A DNA stretch of 41,673 nucleotides. Source: an uncultured Pirellulaceae bacterium. Its GTDB lineage: Bacteria; Planctomycetota; Planctomycetia; Pirellulales; Pirellulaceae. The translations under genes were made by a program, and so were the position numbers. The stretch is from NCBI GenBank assembly GCA_937967505.1, contig CALCJM010000075.1:1-41673 (forward strand), in the 5' to 3' direction. Within the stretch, counting starts at the first letter, position 1; every line of letters starts with the position of its first letter. The notes beneath the pieces were generated by a model. That model had not been told where the DNA came from. It searched no databases and saw only the letters and a list, made by a program, of their open reading frames with translations. Below, in pieces: positions 29,131 to 37,032 of this stretch.

Positions 29131-29817
29131 TTGAAATCAGAACCTGTAGTTCTCACAAACACGTTTCCAATTCCGGAAGTTCAAGATGACTACGTCCAAA
29201 CGCCGGCAGGCGAACCGGTGGTTGTTTACCCGCTGGGGGTGGAAGTTGATTTGCAGACGCGCGGATGGGAGTTGATTCTGCTGAATGATCCACAGGGCGG
29301 TGTCGCCACGATGACATCGGCCGGGGCGGTCAAGTTCACTCCGACGGCCGGATTTGTCGGCGCATCGACGATCCATTTCGTGATCGAAGATCGACAGGGG
29401 CAAAATCGTGAAGCAACCCTGACGGTCGAAGTCCAAAACCAGTTCGCCTTTGATATCGCCACCACGGCCAACAACGGAACTGCGAGGGTGGTCAGCCATT
29501 CGGCCAGTTCGCAAACACCGGACGGTATCTGCTCGAAGAAAGTCCTTGCGGTCATTGCTGCCCCGACGTTCTCGGGCACAGCAGTACCGGCAGCCAGGTT
29601 GATCGGACGGATTTACAGTCAATGCGGCGAATTGATTGGCGAAGCTACGGCAACCGCAGACGATCAAGGGCAATGGAAGATACGTTTTGTTGAACCCCGC
29701 AGACTCGAATTTTACAGGGTTGAATTCGAACAATTGGCAACCTCCGATAGCGCCGCTGCTGCCCCGGATGCTGCTGTGGAACTGAAGGCCGATGACGCAG
29801 CGTATCAGTTGCTGTAG
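29131..29817 (+). CDS. Ig-like/cadherin-type surface protein fragment
   Basis: 228 residues if TTG 29131 is used; there is no ATG, ribosome site or signal peptide near the start. The first half contains a bacterial Ig-like (cadherin/tandem-95 style) repeat: VKFTPTAGFVGASTIHFVIE, then DRQGQNREATLTVEVQNQFA. The second half has GTAVPAARLIGRIYSQCGEL and DDQGQWKIRF, like a second adhesin-type module. Such repeats occur in very large planctomycete surface proteins that begin with a signal and end in a sorting domain; here only a short C-terminal-like piece remains. It is either a remnant of such a giant gene or a small secreted protein whose start was missed. Confidence 0.5.
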   Translation: MKSEPVVLTNTFPIPEVQDDYVQTPAGEPVVVYPLGVEVDLQTRGWELILLNDPQGGVATMTSAGAVKFTPTAGFVGASTIHFVIEDRQGQNREATLTVEVQNQFAFDIATTANNGTARVVSHSASSQTPDGICSKKVLAVIAAPTFSGTAVPAARLIGRIYSQCGELIGEATATADDQGQWKIRFVEPRRLEFYRVEFEQLATSDSAAAAPDAAVELKADDAAYQLL

Positions 29818-30106
29818 GTTCCCTATGGGGCAAAGGCATGTGGGGCAAAAAGGCAGCCTGAATCACATTCCAGCACTCTAATCGGCAACGTCGTGGCCCG
29901 CGTGCCATGGCAACGACGGCTAACCGTATTCCCTTTCGGCCAACATGCTGGCGCAACTTCGTTGCTAATTCTGGTTGCGAGGTGCGGAACGTCATTTCGC
30001 AGATGGAAAAAAACATGGTTGGGCTCTATACTTTGGCCGGGAACTTCATCGCGCGTTAAACTCCTTCTCAATCAAACTGTCACAATCTGACTCAACCAGG
30101 CCGACC

Positions 30107-32212
30107 ATGCAACTACCTATCGTCGAAGCGCAAATTGCCGAAGCCAAAAAGGCTTGCGTCCGACTGGAAACACTCCAAGGCACCGCTGTCCCGACGCCGG
30201 CAGGTAAACGGGAACTGCCAATGAGCATGCAGGAAGCGCGGAAGCGCGGCTGGGACGAATTGGACATCGTCTTTGTCACCGGTGATGGCTATATCGATCA
30301 CCCCAGTTTCGCCATGGCCATTCTGGGACGCACCCTGGAGGCCGCCGGATTCCGCGTTGGTATTATTTCTCAACCAGACTGGAAGAACTGCAAGGACTGG
30401 CAGCGTTTCGGAAGACCGAGACTGTTTTTCGGCATCAGTGCCGGCAATATGGACTCGATGATCAACCACTACACCGCCAACCGCAAGGTCCGCAACAGCG
30501 ATGCGTATTCGCCGGGCGGCCGCATTGGCCTGCGTCCTGACCGGGCGACGCTGGCGTATTGCCATCGCGCAAGAGAGGCTTTCAAAGGGGTACCGGTGAT
30601 CGCCGGCGGCGTCGAAGCGTCACTTCGCCGACTGGCCCATTATGATTTCTGGGGGGACAACGTGCGCAAATCGATCCTGCTGGACAGCAAAGCCGATCTG
30701 GTTTGCTACGGCATGGGCGAAAACCCTATCGTCGAAATTGCGCAGCGTTTGGACGCTGGCGAAACGGTCAAAGACCTCCGTGACATGCGGGGGGTGGCCT
30801 ATGTCGCGGGTGCCAAAGATATCGTTCCGGAAGATGCGATCGAGCTGCCAAGTTTCGAAGAGGTCAAGGCAGACAAGCTGGCGTTTGCCGAAGCTACCAA
30901 AATCATTCATCACGAAACCAACCCCTACAACGCTAAACGATTGATACAGAAGCACGGCAATCAAACGGTTGTCGTAAACCCACCGCAGTTCCCGATCAGT
31001 CAGGAAGCGATGGACGGAATCTATGGGTTGCCCTACACCCGCAAGCAACATTCCAGCTACCAGGAAAAGATTCCTGCGTTCACGATGATTAAAGATTCGG
31101 TCACCATCATGCGTGGCTGTTTTGGTGGATGCACGTTTTGTTCGATTACCGCACATCAAGGCCGCGTGATTCAGTCGCGCAGTAAAGAATCGGTGATCAC
31201 CGAAATTGACACCATGGCCAAGGATCCCAAATTTAAGGGAACGGTCAGCGATATCGGTGGCCCCACGGCCAACATGTACCAGATGAAATGCACGCGCCCG
31301 GAAGTTGAGGCCCAATGCCGCCGCCAATCTTGCGTCCATCCAAAGATCTGCAAACTGTTGGGCACCGACCACGGTCCTTTGATTCAACTGATGAAGGAAT
31401 CGCGCAAGGTCAAGGGCGTTAAAAAGGTATTGGTCGCCAGTGGGGTTCGGATGGACCTGGCGCGTCGCAGCCCCGAATACGTCAAGGAACTGACCGAACA
31501 CCATGTCGGCGGTCTGTTGAAGGTGGCCCCTGAACATGCCAGCGACGGCGTGTTGGATAAAATGCGCAAACCAAGCGTCGATGATTTTGAGAACTTCTCG
31601 AACATCTTTCGCGAGCAATCAAAAGAATCGGGCAAGAAACAGTACCTGGTGCCGTACTTTATCTCGTCACATCCCGGCAGTGATATTAACTCGATGATCG
31701 ATCTGGCGGTGTTCCTGAAGCGCAATGGTTATAAACCCGATCAGGTGCAGGACTTTATTCCCGCTCCTCTGGATGTGGCGACCTGTATGTACTACACAGA
31801 AATGGATCCGTTTACCAAGAAACCGGTCTTCATTGCCAAATCGCTGAAGGACCGCAAGATGCAACGCGCGCTGATGCAGTTCTTCAAACCCGAGAACTAC
31901 TTCGAGGTTCGCAAAGCGCTCCAGGATGCCGGACGGCATGAGTTGATTGGTGGAGGCTGCGATTGCCTGATCCCTTCCAAGGCTCCTCAGGAGGCGATCA
32001 GGAAACGTCGCGCTGACGCCAATAAGCGATTCCGTGGCGAATACGTTCACAAAATGCCGGACGGGTCGTCGGCAGGGAAATCGAAGCCGGGGAAGTCTGG
32101 CCAGCAAGCGGATACCGGAAAAAAGAAGAAGGGTAAGCGGAAGCAATCCCGCCACGAACCAACCCACGGCTATCGCCCCGATCGCAAGAGCATCCGCAAA
32201 AATAATGACTAA
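30107..32212 (+). CDS. ygiQ: YgiQ family radical SAM protein
   Basis: 701 residues from ATG 30107; a start at 29975 would add 44 unrelated residues. The N-terminal domain (LPMSMQEARKRGWDELDIVF, VTGDGYIDHPSFAMAILGR, GFRVGIISQPDW) matches YgiQ. The radical-SAM cluster ligands are Cys338, Cys342 and Cys345 in RGCFGGCTFCSITAHQGR, and SDIGGPTANMYQMKC follows with further family-specific cysteines. The C-terminal tail (about 665-701) is lysine/arginine-rich with KKKGKRKQSRHEPTHGYRPD. YgiQ is universal in many phyla but its reaction is unknown. It stands alone between unrelated genes. Confidence 0.95.
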   Translation: MQLPIVEAQIAEAKKACVRLETLQGTAVPTPAGKRELPMSMQEARKRGWDELDIVFVTGDGYIDHPSFAMAILGRTLEAAGFRVGIISQPDWKNCKDWQRFGRPRLFFGISAGNMDSMINHYTANRKVRNSDAYSPGGRIGLRPDRATLAYCHRAREAFKGVPVIAGGVEASLRRLAHYDFWGDNVRKSILLDSKADLVCYGMGENPIVEIAQRLDAGETVKDLRDMRGVAYVAGAKDIVPEDAIELPSFEEVKADKLAFAEATKIIHHETNPYNAKRLIQKHGNQTVVVNPPQFPISQEAMDGIYGLPYTRKQHSSYQEKIPAFTMIKDSVTIMRGCFGGCTFCSITAHQGRVIQSRSKESVITEIDTMAKDPKFKGTVSDIGGPTANMYQMKCTRPEVEAQCRRQSCVHPKICKLLGTDHGPLIQLMKESRKVKGVKKVLVASGVRMDLARRSPEYVKELTEHHVGGLLKVAPEHASDGVLDKMRKPSVDDFENFSNIFREQSKESGKKQYLVPYFISSHPGSDINSMIDLAVFLKRNGYKPDQVQDFIPAPLDVATCMYYTEMDPFTKKPVFIAKSLKDRKMQRALMQFFKPENYFEVRKALQDAGRHELIGGGCDCLIPSKAPQEAIRKRRADANKRFRGEYVHKMPDGSSAGKSKPGKSGQQADTGKKKKGKRKQSRHEPTHGYRPDRKSIRKNND

Positions 32213-32311
32213 ATTCGATTGATCGTGCGGCGATCACCCGACTGCGACAATCGCACTGCGATATAGAGGCAGAATTTCTGAGGGGCAAAATTTCTGTCGG
32301 TGATAATTCGT

Positions 32312-35230
32312 TCATTCGCGTAGGAGATCCAGCAAACGTTGGCTTCTTTCTTCATCGGTACGAGGTTGCGGAAGCGCCGGTAGATCCGCCGATTCATTCT
32401 GTCTGTTAAATTCTTTTTCTGTTTCGCTGGCTCTTTGGTCATCTCCAGCGGCTTTAAAATAACGCACAGACTGCTTCAGTTTCCCGATTTTGACCAGCGA
32501 TTCGGCGGCACCGCGATTTGCTTCAGCGTCGCCCGGCCGACACTCAGCGGCCGCCAGATAGACTTGCAGTGCACCTTCGTAACGATTTAACCCAGCAAGC
32601 CGCCTGGCCACACGCATCAGCACATCGAACTCCTTGGGCGACAGCGATGCTCCCTGCAACAACAAATCTACCTCGCGGTCGGTTTCCAAAACGCTGGCGG
32701 CCTTGGCGGCAGCGACCAGTGAAATTTTGGCAAGGTGCTGTCCTCGATGCAGGTTGGGCAGGATTTCCAGCGCCGCGCGGTATGACGCCGCGGCCCTGTT
32801 GACCCAGCCCCGGTTTTGCTGAACCTCGTGCCGTGCCATTTCCAACATGCGTTCCATCGCTTGACGCAGTTCCACCTGTCGTGAACGGGATTCGCCAAAG
32901 ATACCCAACTTTGGCTCACACTCCAGCAACGACCGCAATAGTTGAAGATTATCGACGCGGTTCTGTCTGATCGTTTCGGGTCGGATATCAAAAGAAGCGT
33001 GCTCCAACAGCGGACGGTCCAACGAATTAATCCTGACCTCATCCCATGACTTGCCCTTTAGAGTATCGGCCTCCATTTTGATCCAGCCCATCGCCTGTAA
33101 ATCATCCGTGGAGTGCCAGTGATACCGATTCAGTGGTTGCAAATCAGCCGACCGGAAGTACCGGCCAGTCCCTTCAAGGTCACACACAACCGGAATTTTG
33201 CTGCCGACCAGATACAGCGAGTTCGGGGTAGCGATTGCAACATAGGCGTGAGAAAAGCTTCGGGAAAATGTCTTGATAACAACGCGGGTTTCACTTGGAT
33301 CTGCATCCAAAGAGACCCACTGAATAAAAACACCTTTTGCGGAGAGTTTGCCGACAGCATTGGAATAATAGTCAGCGGAGAAAAAAGCTGAATTTCCAAC
33401 ATGCCCCGGGCGGGATTTACCGTCACTGATAATTGCATCAAATTTTTGCTGTTGCTTTTTCAACCACCAAACACCATCCCCCTGCACGGTTTGGGTGTTG
33501 GCGCGCCCCGGTCTGACAAGGTCCGCAAACTGCTCCGCTGCCTCGATCACCGCGGGTGAGAGTTCGACACTGGTCACCGACTGCACATCACCCGCCCCTG
33601 CCAGTTCACGTGACAGGATACCGGTGCCCAACCCGATGACTGCGGCATTTTTCAGACTCTGCCGTCCTTCCAGCAGTATTGGTCCCAGATGTGCCAGCAG
33701 CAACTGCTTCTCCTCAACGTTATCGCCGCTTTGCCCCACGACGATTCCATCTACACTCAACCGCCGGTGATCAGGACGGTCAGATTCTGCCAGCACGGCA
33801 ACCGTACTGGCGGGCCCCTCGCGATAATACAGTAATTTGTGCCGCACATCGTTGACAATTCCGACAGGTGTCCGCCTGACCGCCAGTACCACCACCAGAC
33901 CGAACACACCGACCGACAGCGCGGGAGCATATCGGCCGATCTTTGCTCCACCAATCAGCCAAGCAGCAACGCCCGTGGTCATCACCAAAATCAACAATGA
34001 AAATTGAAGCCCGAAGTGTGGCACCAGTACAAAACCTGTCAGCACGACGCCTGCCACATTGCCCATGGCCACTACCGAATATATCTGTGCCGCCAAAGCG
34101 GCAACCGTAGACGATGTCACTGTTTCGTCGTGACGACGCACGAGGGCTCGCAGCAACAACGGCCATGACGCCCCATAAACTGCGGCCGGAATGACCAACA
34201 ACCCACAGCACAGCGCGACACGCTTTAACAGCGGGACATCCATTTCCACCAGCGGTGCGTTTAACCAAGCCTGTCCCGGGCCTGACGCCAGCGAGACAAT
34301 AGCCGCCAACACTGCCAACGAGACGAGCGCTCCTGTCAACTGAAGTGTCCTGACCTGCATGAACCAGTCATTCGCACGTTTGTCATTATCAGCGGCCAGC
34401 CAGCGCGTCGCGAGTGCGGCACCGACGGTGATGCCGGTGAGATATGCCACGATCACAATCGTCAGACTGTACCCGTCGGTGCCAACAAGCACCACTAATA
34501 AACGCTGCCAGATAACTTCCAGTCCCAACGAGGCAATGCCCGCCAGAAAGATTCCCGCCAGCAGTACCCGGCCAATCGCAATGCTTTGCCGTTGTGGATG
34601 TCCGGTATCCGGCACGACCGTCCGGTTTCCCCGATCTCCGGCGACCATCAATCCGAACAGTGCCACGACAGACGTTGCAGCCCCGCCGGCCAACAGCGTC
34701 GCCCTCATACCGATACTTTCCAGCAACAGGCACTCGGTCAACGCGGCTCCAATACATCCCCCCAGCGTTTCAACCGCAACCAACCCTCCGACGACTGCCG
34801 CATCAGAACTATGTCGATGCAGCAACGCAGGAAAAACGGCCCCCGCAAAAAAATGCACCAGCAGGGCCGGCGCGGCCACCAGCAATATCCACAGCTTGCC
34901 TTGCCCACCGCCATCAGGCAACGGCAAAACCGTCAGCGCGGGCAGAGCATCTACCGTAGTGGCCAGCGCGAAGAACGCGGGTAACAGCAACACGGAAATT
35001 CCCAACCCCAACAGCATGAAACTGGCAAACCTGGTGGATGACCCGAATCGCATCTGCCGACCGGACCAGCGGTTGCCAATCGCCAGCCCCAGCAATGACA
35101 TGGCAATTACCGAAGCGATGGTCCACGATGACGCTCCCAACAATCGGGTCACATAACGCGCCCAGACGATCTGCGCACCGATCGAAGTCAGCCCTGTCAT
35201 CAGAGCAATCAGATTTTGTAACAAACGCAT
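32312..35230 (-). CDS. fused membrane transporter-like / spermidine-synthase-like / TPR protein
   Basis: 972 residues from ATG 35230. Residues 1 to about 470 form 12-14 hydrophobic segments resembling the membrane half of fused MFS/spermidine synthases (LTSIGAQIVWARYVTRLLGA, SLGLEVIWQRLLVVLVGT). Residues about 490-740 carry a methyltransferase-fold aminopropyltransferase domain: VIGLGTGILSREL and SVELSPAVIEAAEQF (SAM-type binding), DAIISDGKSRPGHVGNSAFF, and FSADYYSNAVGKLSAKGVFI. The last ~200 residues hold tetratricopeptide repeats (AAASYRAALEILPNL; YEGALQVYLAAAECRPGDAE). The usual substrate-gating D-x-D/E residues are only partly evident, so polyamine synthesis is not assured. It is 28 bases after the CNNM gene in a minus-strand operon. 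Confidence 0.82.
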   Translation of the reverse strand: MRLLQNLIALMTGLTSIGAQIVWARYVTRLLGASSWTIASVIAMSLLGLAIGNRWSGRQMRFGSSTRFASFMLLGLGISVLLLPAFFALATTVDALPALTVLPLPDGGGQGKLWILLVAAPALLVHFFAGAVFPALLHRHSSDAAVVGGLVAVETLGGCIGAALTECLLLESIGMRATLLAGGAATSVVALFGLMVAGDRGNRTVVPDTGHPQRQSIAIGRVLLAGIFLAGIASLGLEVIWQRLLVVLVGTDGYSLTIVIVAYLTGITVGAALATRWLAADNDKRANDWFMQVRTLQLTGALVSLAVLAAIVSLASGPGQAWLNAPLVEMDVPLLKRVALCCGLLVIPAAVYGASWPLLLRALVRRHDETVTSSTVAALAAQIYSVVAMGNVAGVVLTGFVLVPHFGLQFSLLILVMTTGVAAWLIGGAKIGRYAPALSVGVFGLVVVLAVRRTPVGIVNDVRHKLLYYREGPASTVAVLAESDRPDHRRLSVDGIVVGQSGDNVEEKQLLLAHLGPILLEGRQSLKNAAVIGLGTGILSRELAGAGDVQSVTSVELSPAVIEAAEQFADLVRPGRANTQTVQGDGVWWLKKQQQKFDAIISDGKSRPGHVGNSAFFSADYYSNAVGKLSAKGVFIQWVSLDADPSETRVVIKTFSRSFSHAYVAIATPNSLYLVGSKIPVVCDLEGTGRYFRSADLQPLNRYHWHSTDDLQAMGWIKMEADTLKGKSWDEVRINSLDRPLLEHASFDIRPETIRQNRVDNLQLLRSLLECEPKLGIFGESRSRQVELRQAMERMLEMARHEVQQNRGWVNRAAASYRAALEILPNLHRGQHLAKISLVAAAKAASVLETDREVDLLLQGASLSPKEFDVLMRVARRLAGLNRYEGALQVYLAAAECRPGDAEANRGAAESLVKIGKLKQSVRYFKAAGDDQRASETEKEFNRQNESADLPALPQPRTDEERSQRLLDLLRE

Positions 35231-35258
35231 TATTACCACGCACCAATGGTCTTTTCGA

Positions 35259-36545
35259 CTATGGTGATTCCATCCTGTCAACGTCCAGTAATTCAATGTG
35301 CACCGATCGGATCGCGCGACGGTTGACCTCTTTTACCTCGAACCGGACATTTTCGTAAACCAACTGCTGACCGGGACGCGGCAGCTCTTTCAACTGCCAC
35401 ATCAACAGACCGGCAACCGTCGCATAATCATCGACCTCTGGCAATTGCGTCACCAGTTCCTCGTTAATTCTGTCAATCGGCGTGGCACCATCGACCTCGA
35501 TCGCCCGTTTTCCACACCAGCGGATGGGCGCCGGTTCTTCGGCGTCTGTTTCGTCAACGATTTCGCCAACAATTTCCTCCAACACATCTTCAATCGTCAC
35601 CACGCCAGCCAAACCGTCGTACTCGTCACGTACAATCGCCATGTGCATGCGCCCATCAAGAAACTTTCGCAGCATTTTGTCCAACTGCGTCGTCGCCTGA
35701 ACGGTCATTGGCGGTCGCATCAGTTTCTTCAACGACCGTCGTTTGTTTTGTTTCTTCAGCGACTCGCGTAACAGATCTTTGGCGAATAAAATGCCAACGA
35801 TGTTATCGATCTTGCCTTCAAAAACAGGAATCCTTGTCCTCCCCGACTTGACCACAAACGTCAGCATTTTCTCCCAGTCCGTATCAACGTCCATCGCGTC
35901 CACACCCGAACGCGGCTTCATGACTTTGGTAACGGTATAGTCATCCAGATCCATAATCCCTTCCAGCATATCAACGGTCTCGGATTCCAACAGCCCGTCG
36001 TGCTGTGCCTCGGATGCCAGCGAAAGAATTTCGTCCTCGAACGCCTCATCTTCGGCATCGTCGTCTTCCTGCTGTCCGGACGCGCGGGCAAACATCTCCG
36101 CCACAAACCGCTCACCCACCCAAAATGGATAACTGACCAGCGATACCATTTTCCACCAGCGCCATGTTGTGAACAGGAACCAAGGGGCGGCAATGCTGGC
36201 GACCGCTCGGGGAATCCAGGTCTGTGATCCGACCAACACAAACGCACACAACCCCATCATCGTTGCCATCCTCAGCAGTGTGAAATGGTTCAGGGGTTCG
36301 CCTCCCGTCAGCCACGCGGTTGCGGCAGGGCCCGCCACCGCCAATGAAATCATCTGTAGCACGCCCGCACCAATCTCCATTGGTTCGCGCAGGTCAAAGA
36401 TAGTCCCGAACAGTTCCGACTTCCGTTGCTGACAGAAGGCCTCCATCTCGTGCCAGGCAATCTCCTTCATCACATGGCAAGCGATGGCCGAAAACGTCGC
36501 CATCACCAGGCCGCCGATCATTATCCAGAAAAACAAACCGCTCAT
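35259..36545 (-). CDS. CNNM/CorC-type transporter with CBS pair (HlyC/CorC family)
   Basis: 428 residues. The membrane CNNM (DUF21) part is about 1-160 (FFWIMIGGLVMATFSAIACH; GPAATAWLTG; TLLRMATMMGLCAFVLVGSQ). A Bateman CBS pair covers about 195-325 (VTKVMKPRSGVDAMDVDTDW; GRTRIPVFEGKIDNIVGILF; MAIVRDEYDGLAGVVTIEDV; LEEIVGEIVDE). A C-terminal CorC/HlyC-associated domain is about 335-425 (DGATPIDRINEELVTQLPEV). Family members handle magnesium or cobalt efflux. The ATG overlaps the ybeY stop by four bases (ATGA), so translation is coupled; the same ybeY-CorC neighbourhood occurs in E. coli. Confidence 0.93.
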   Translation of the reverse strand: MSGLFFWIMIGGLVMATFSAIACHVMKEIAWHEMEAFCQQRKSELFGTIFDLREPMEIGAGVLQMISLAVAGPAATAWLTGGEPLNHFTLLRMATMMGLCAFVLVGSQTWIPRAVASIAAPWFLFTTWRWWKMVSLVSYPFWVGERFVAEMFARASGQQEDDDAEDEAFEDEILSLASEAQHDGLLESETVDMLEGIMDLDDYTVTKVMKPRSGVDAMDVDTDWEKMLTFVVKSGRTRIPVFEGKIDNIVGILFAKDLLRESLKKQNKRRSLKKLMRPPMTVQATTQLDKMLRKFLDGRMHMAIVRDEYDGLAGVVTIEDVLEEIVGEIVDETDAEEPAPIRWCGKRAIEVDGATPIDRINEELVTQLPEVDDYATVAGLLMWQLKELPRPGQQLVYENVRFEVKEVNRRAIRSVHIELLDVDRMESP

Positions 36546-37000
36546 TGGCTTTGTTCCCAATGGTGATCGACGCCAAAACGGCTTAAATAGTCGGCTTCCG
36601 CCGCCCGCATCTTCTGTGCTGATTCGGCGTCAGTGTCGTCAAATCCGACCAAATGCAGCGTCCCGTGAATCACGTACAGCAACACTTCATGTTCCATGGG
36701 AACGCCAATTTGCTGCCCCATTTTCTCTGCGGTATCGGTACTGACCAATAATTGCCCCGTCAGTGCCGTTTCGGATTCTTCCAGCACAAAACTGATCACG
36801 TCGGTTTCGTAGTCGTGATTCAGATACTGCCGGTTCAGATCCCGGATGGTGGGGTCATCGATAAAGGCGATGCTGATCTCGGATTGGTCGAAGCCAAAAT
36901 CACTCACGATCATGGTGGCGGCGTCGATGCAGTTTGTGAAATCAAGAGAACGCTGCTGTTGGTCAGAGATCTCGATGCGATGCGAATTTTCGCTGGTCAT
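36542..37000 (-). CDS. ybeY: rRNA maturation endoribonuclease YbeY, third metal ligand replaced
   Basis: Zinc-dependent endoribonuclease for 16S rRNA 3'-end processing and ribosome quality control. 152 residues from ATG 37000, with AGAAGGA 5-6 bases upstream; the longer frame to 37141 runs into pgpH. The fold markers IAFIDDPTIRDLNRQYLNHD and YETDVISFVLEE are followed by the signature HGTLHLVGFDD at 112-122. The usual motif ends in histidine (H-G-x-L-H-L-x-G-[YF]-D-H); here residue 122 is aspartate, giving an H-H-D metal site, a variant I recall from some planctomycete sequences. It is coupled to the CNNM gene downstream and lies 32 bases from the pgpH stop. Confidence 0.94.
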   Translation of the reverse strand: MTSENSHRIEISDQQQRSLDFTNCIDAATMIVSDFGFDQSEISIAFIDDPTIRDLNRQYLNHDYETDVISFVLEESETALTGQLLVSTDTAEKMGQQIGVPMEHEVLLYVIHGTLHLVGFDDTDAESAQKMRAAEADYLSRFGVDHHWEQSQ

Positions 37001-37032
37001 TGTTCCTTCTGTCGACAAGACTGGATTCCCGA

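Noticed and set aside
30620..31618. 332-residue minus-strand open frame opposite ygiQ
   Set aside because: Antisense shadow of a gene with strong radical-SAM motifs; no motifs of its own.
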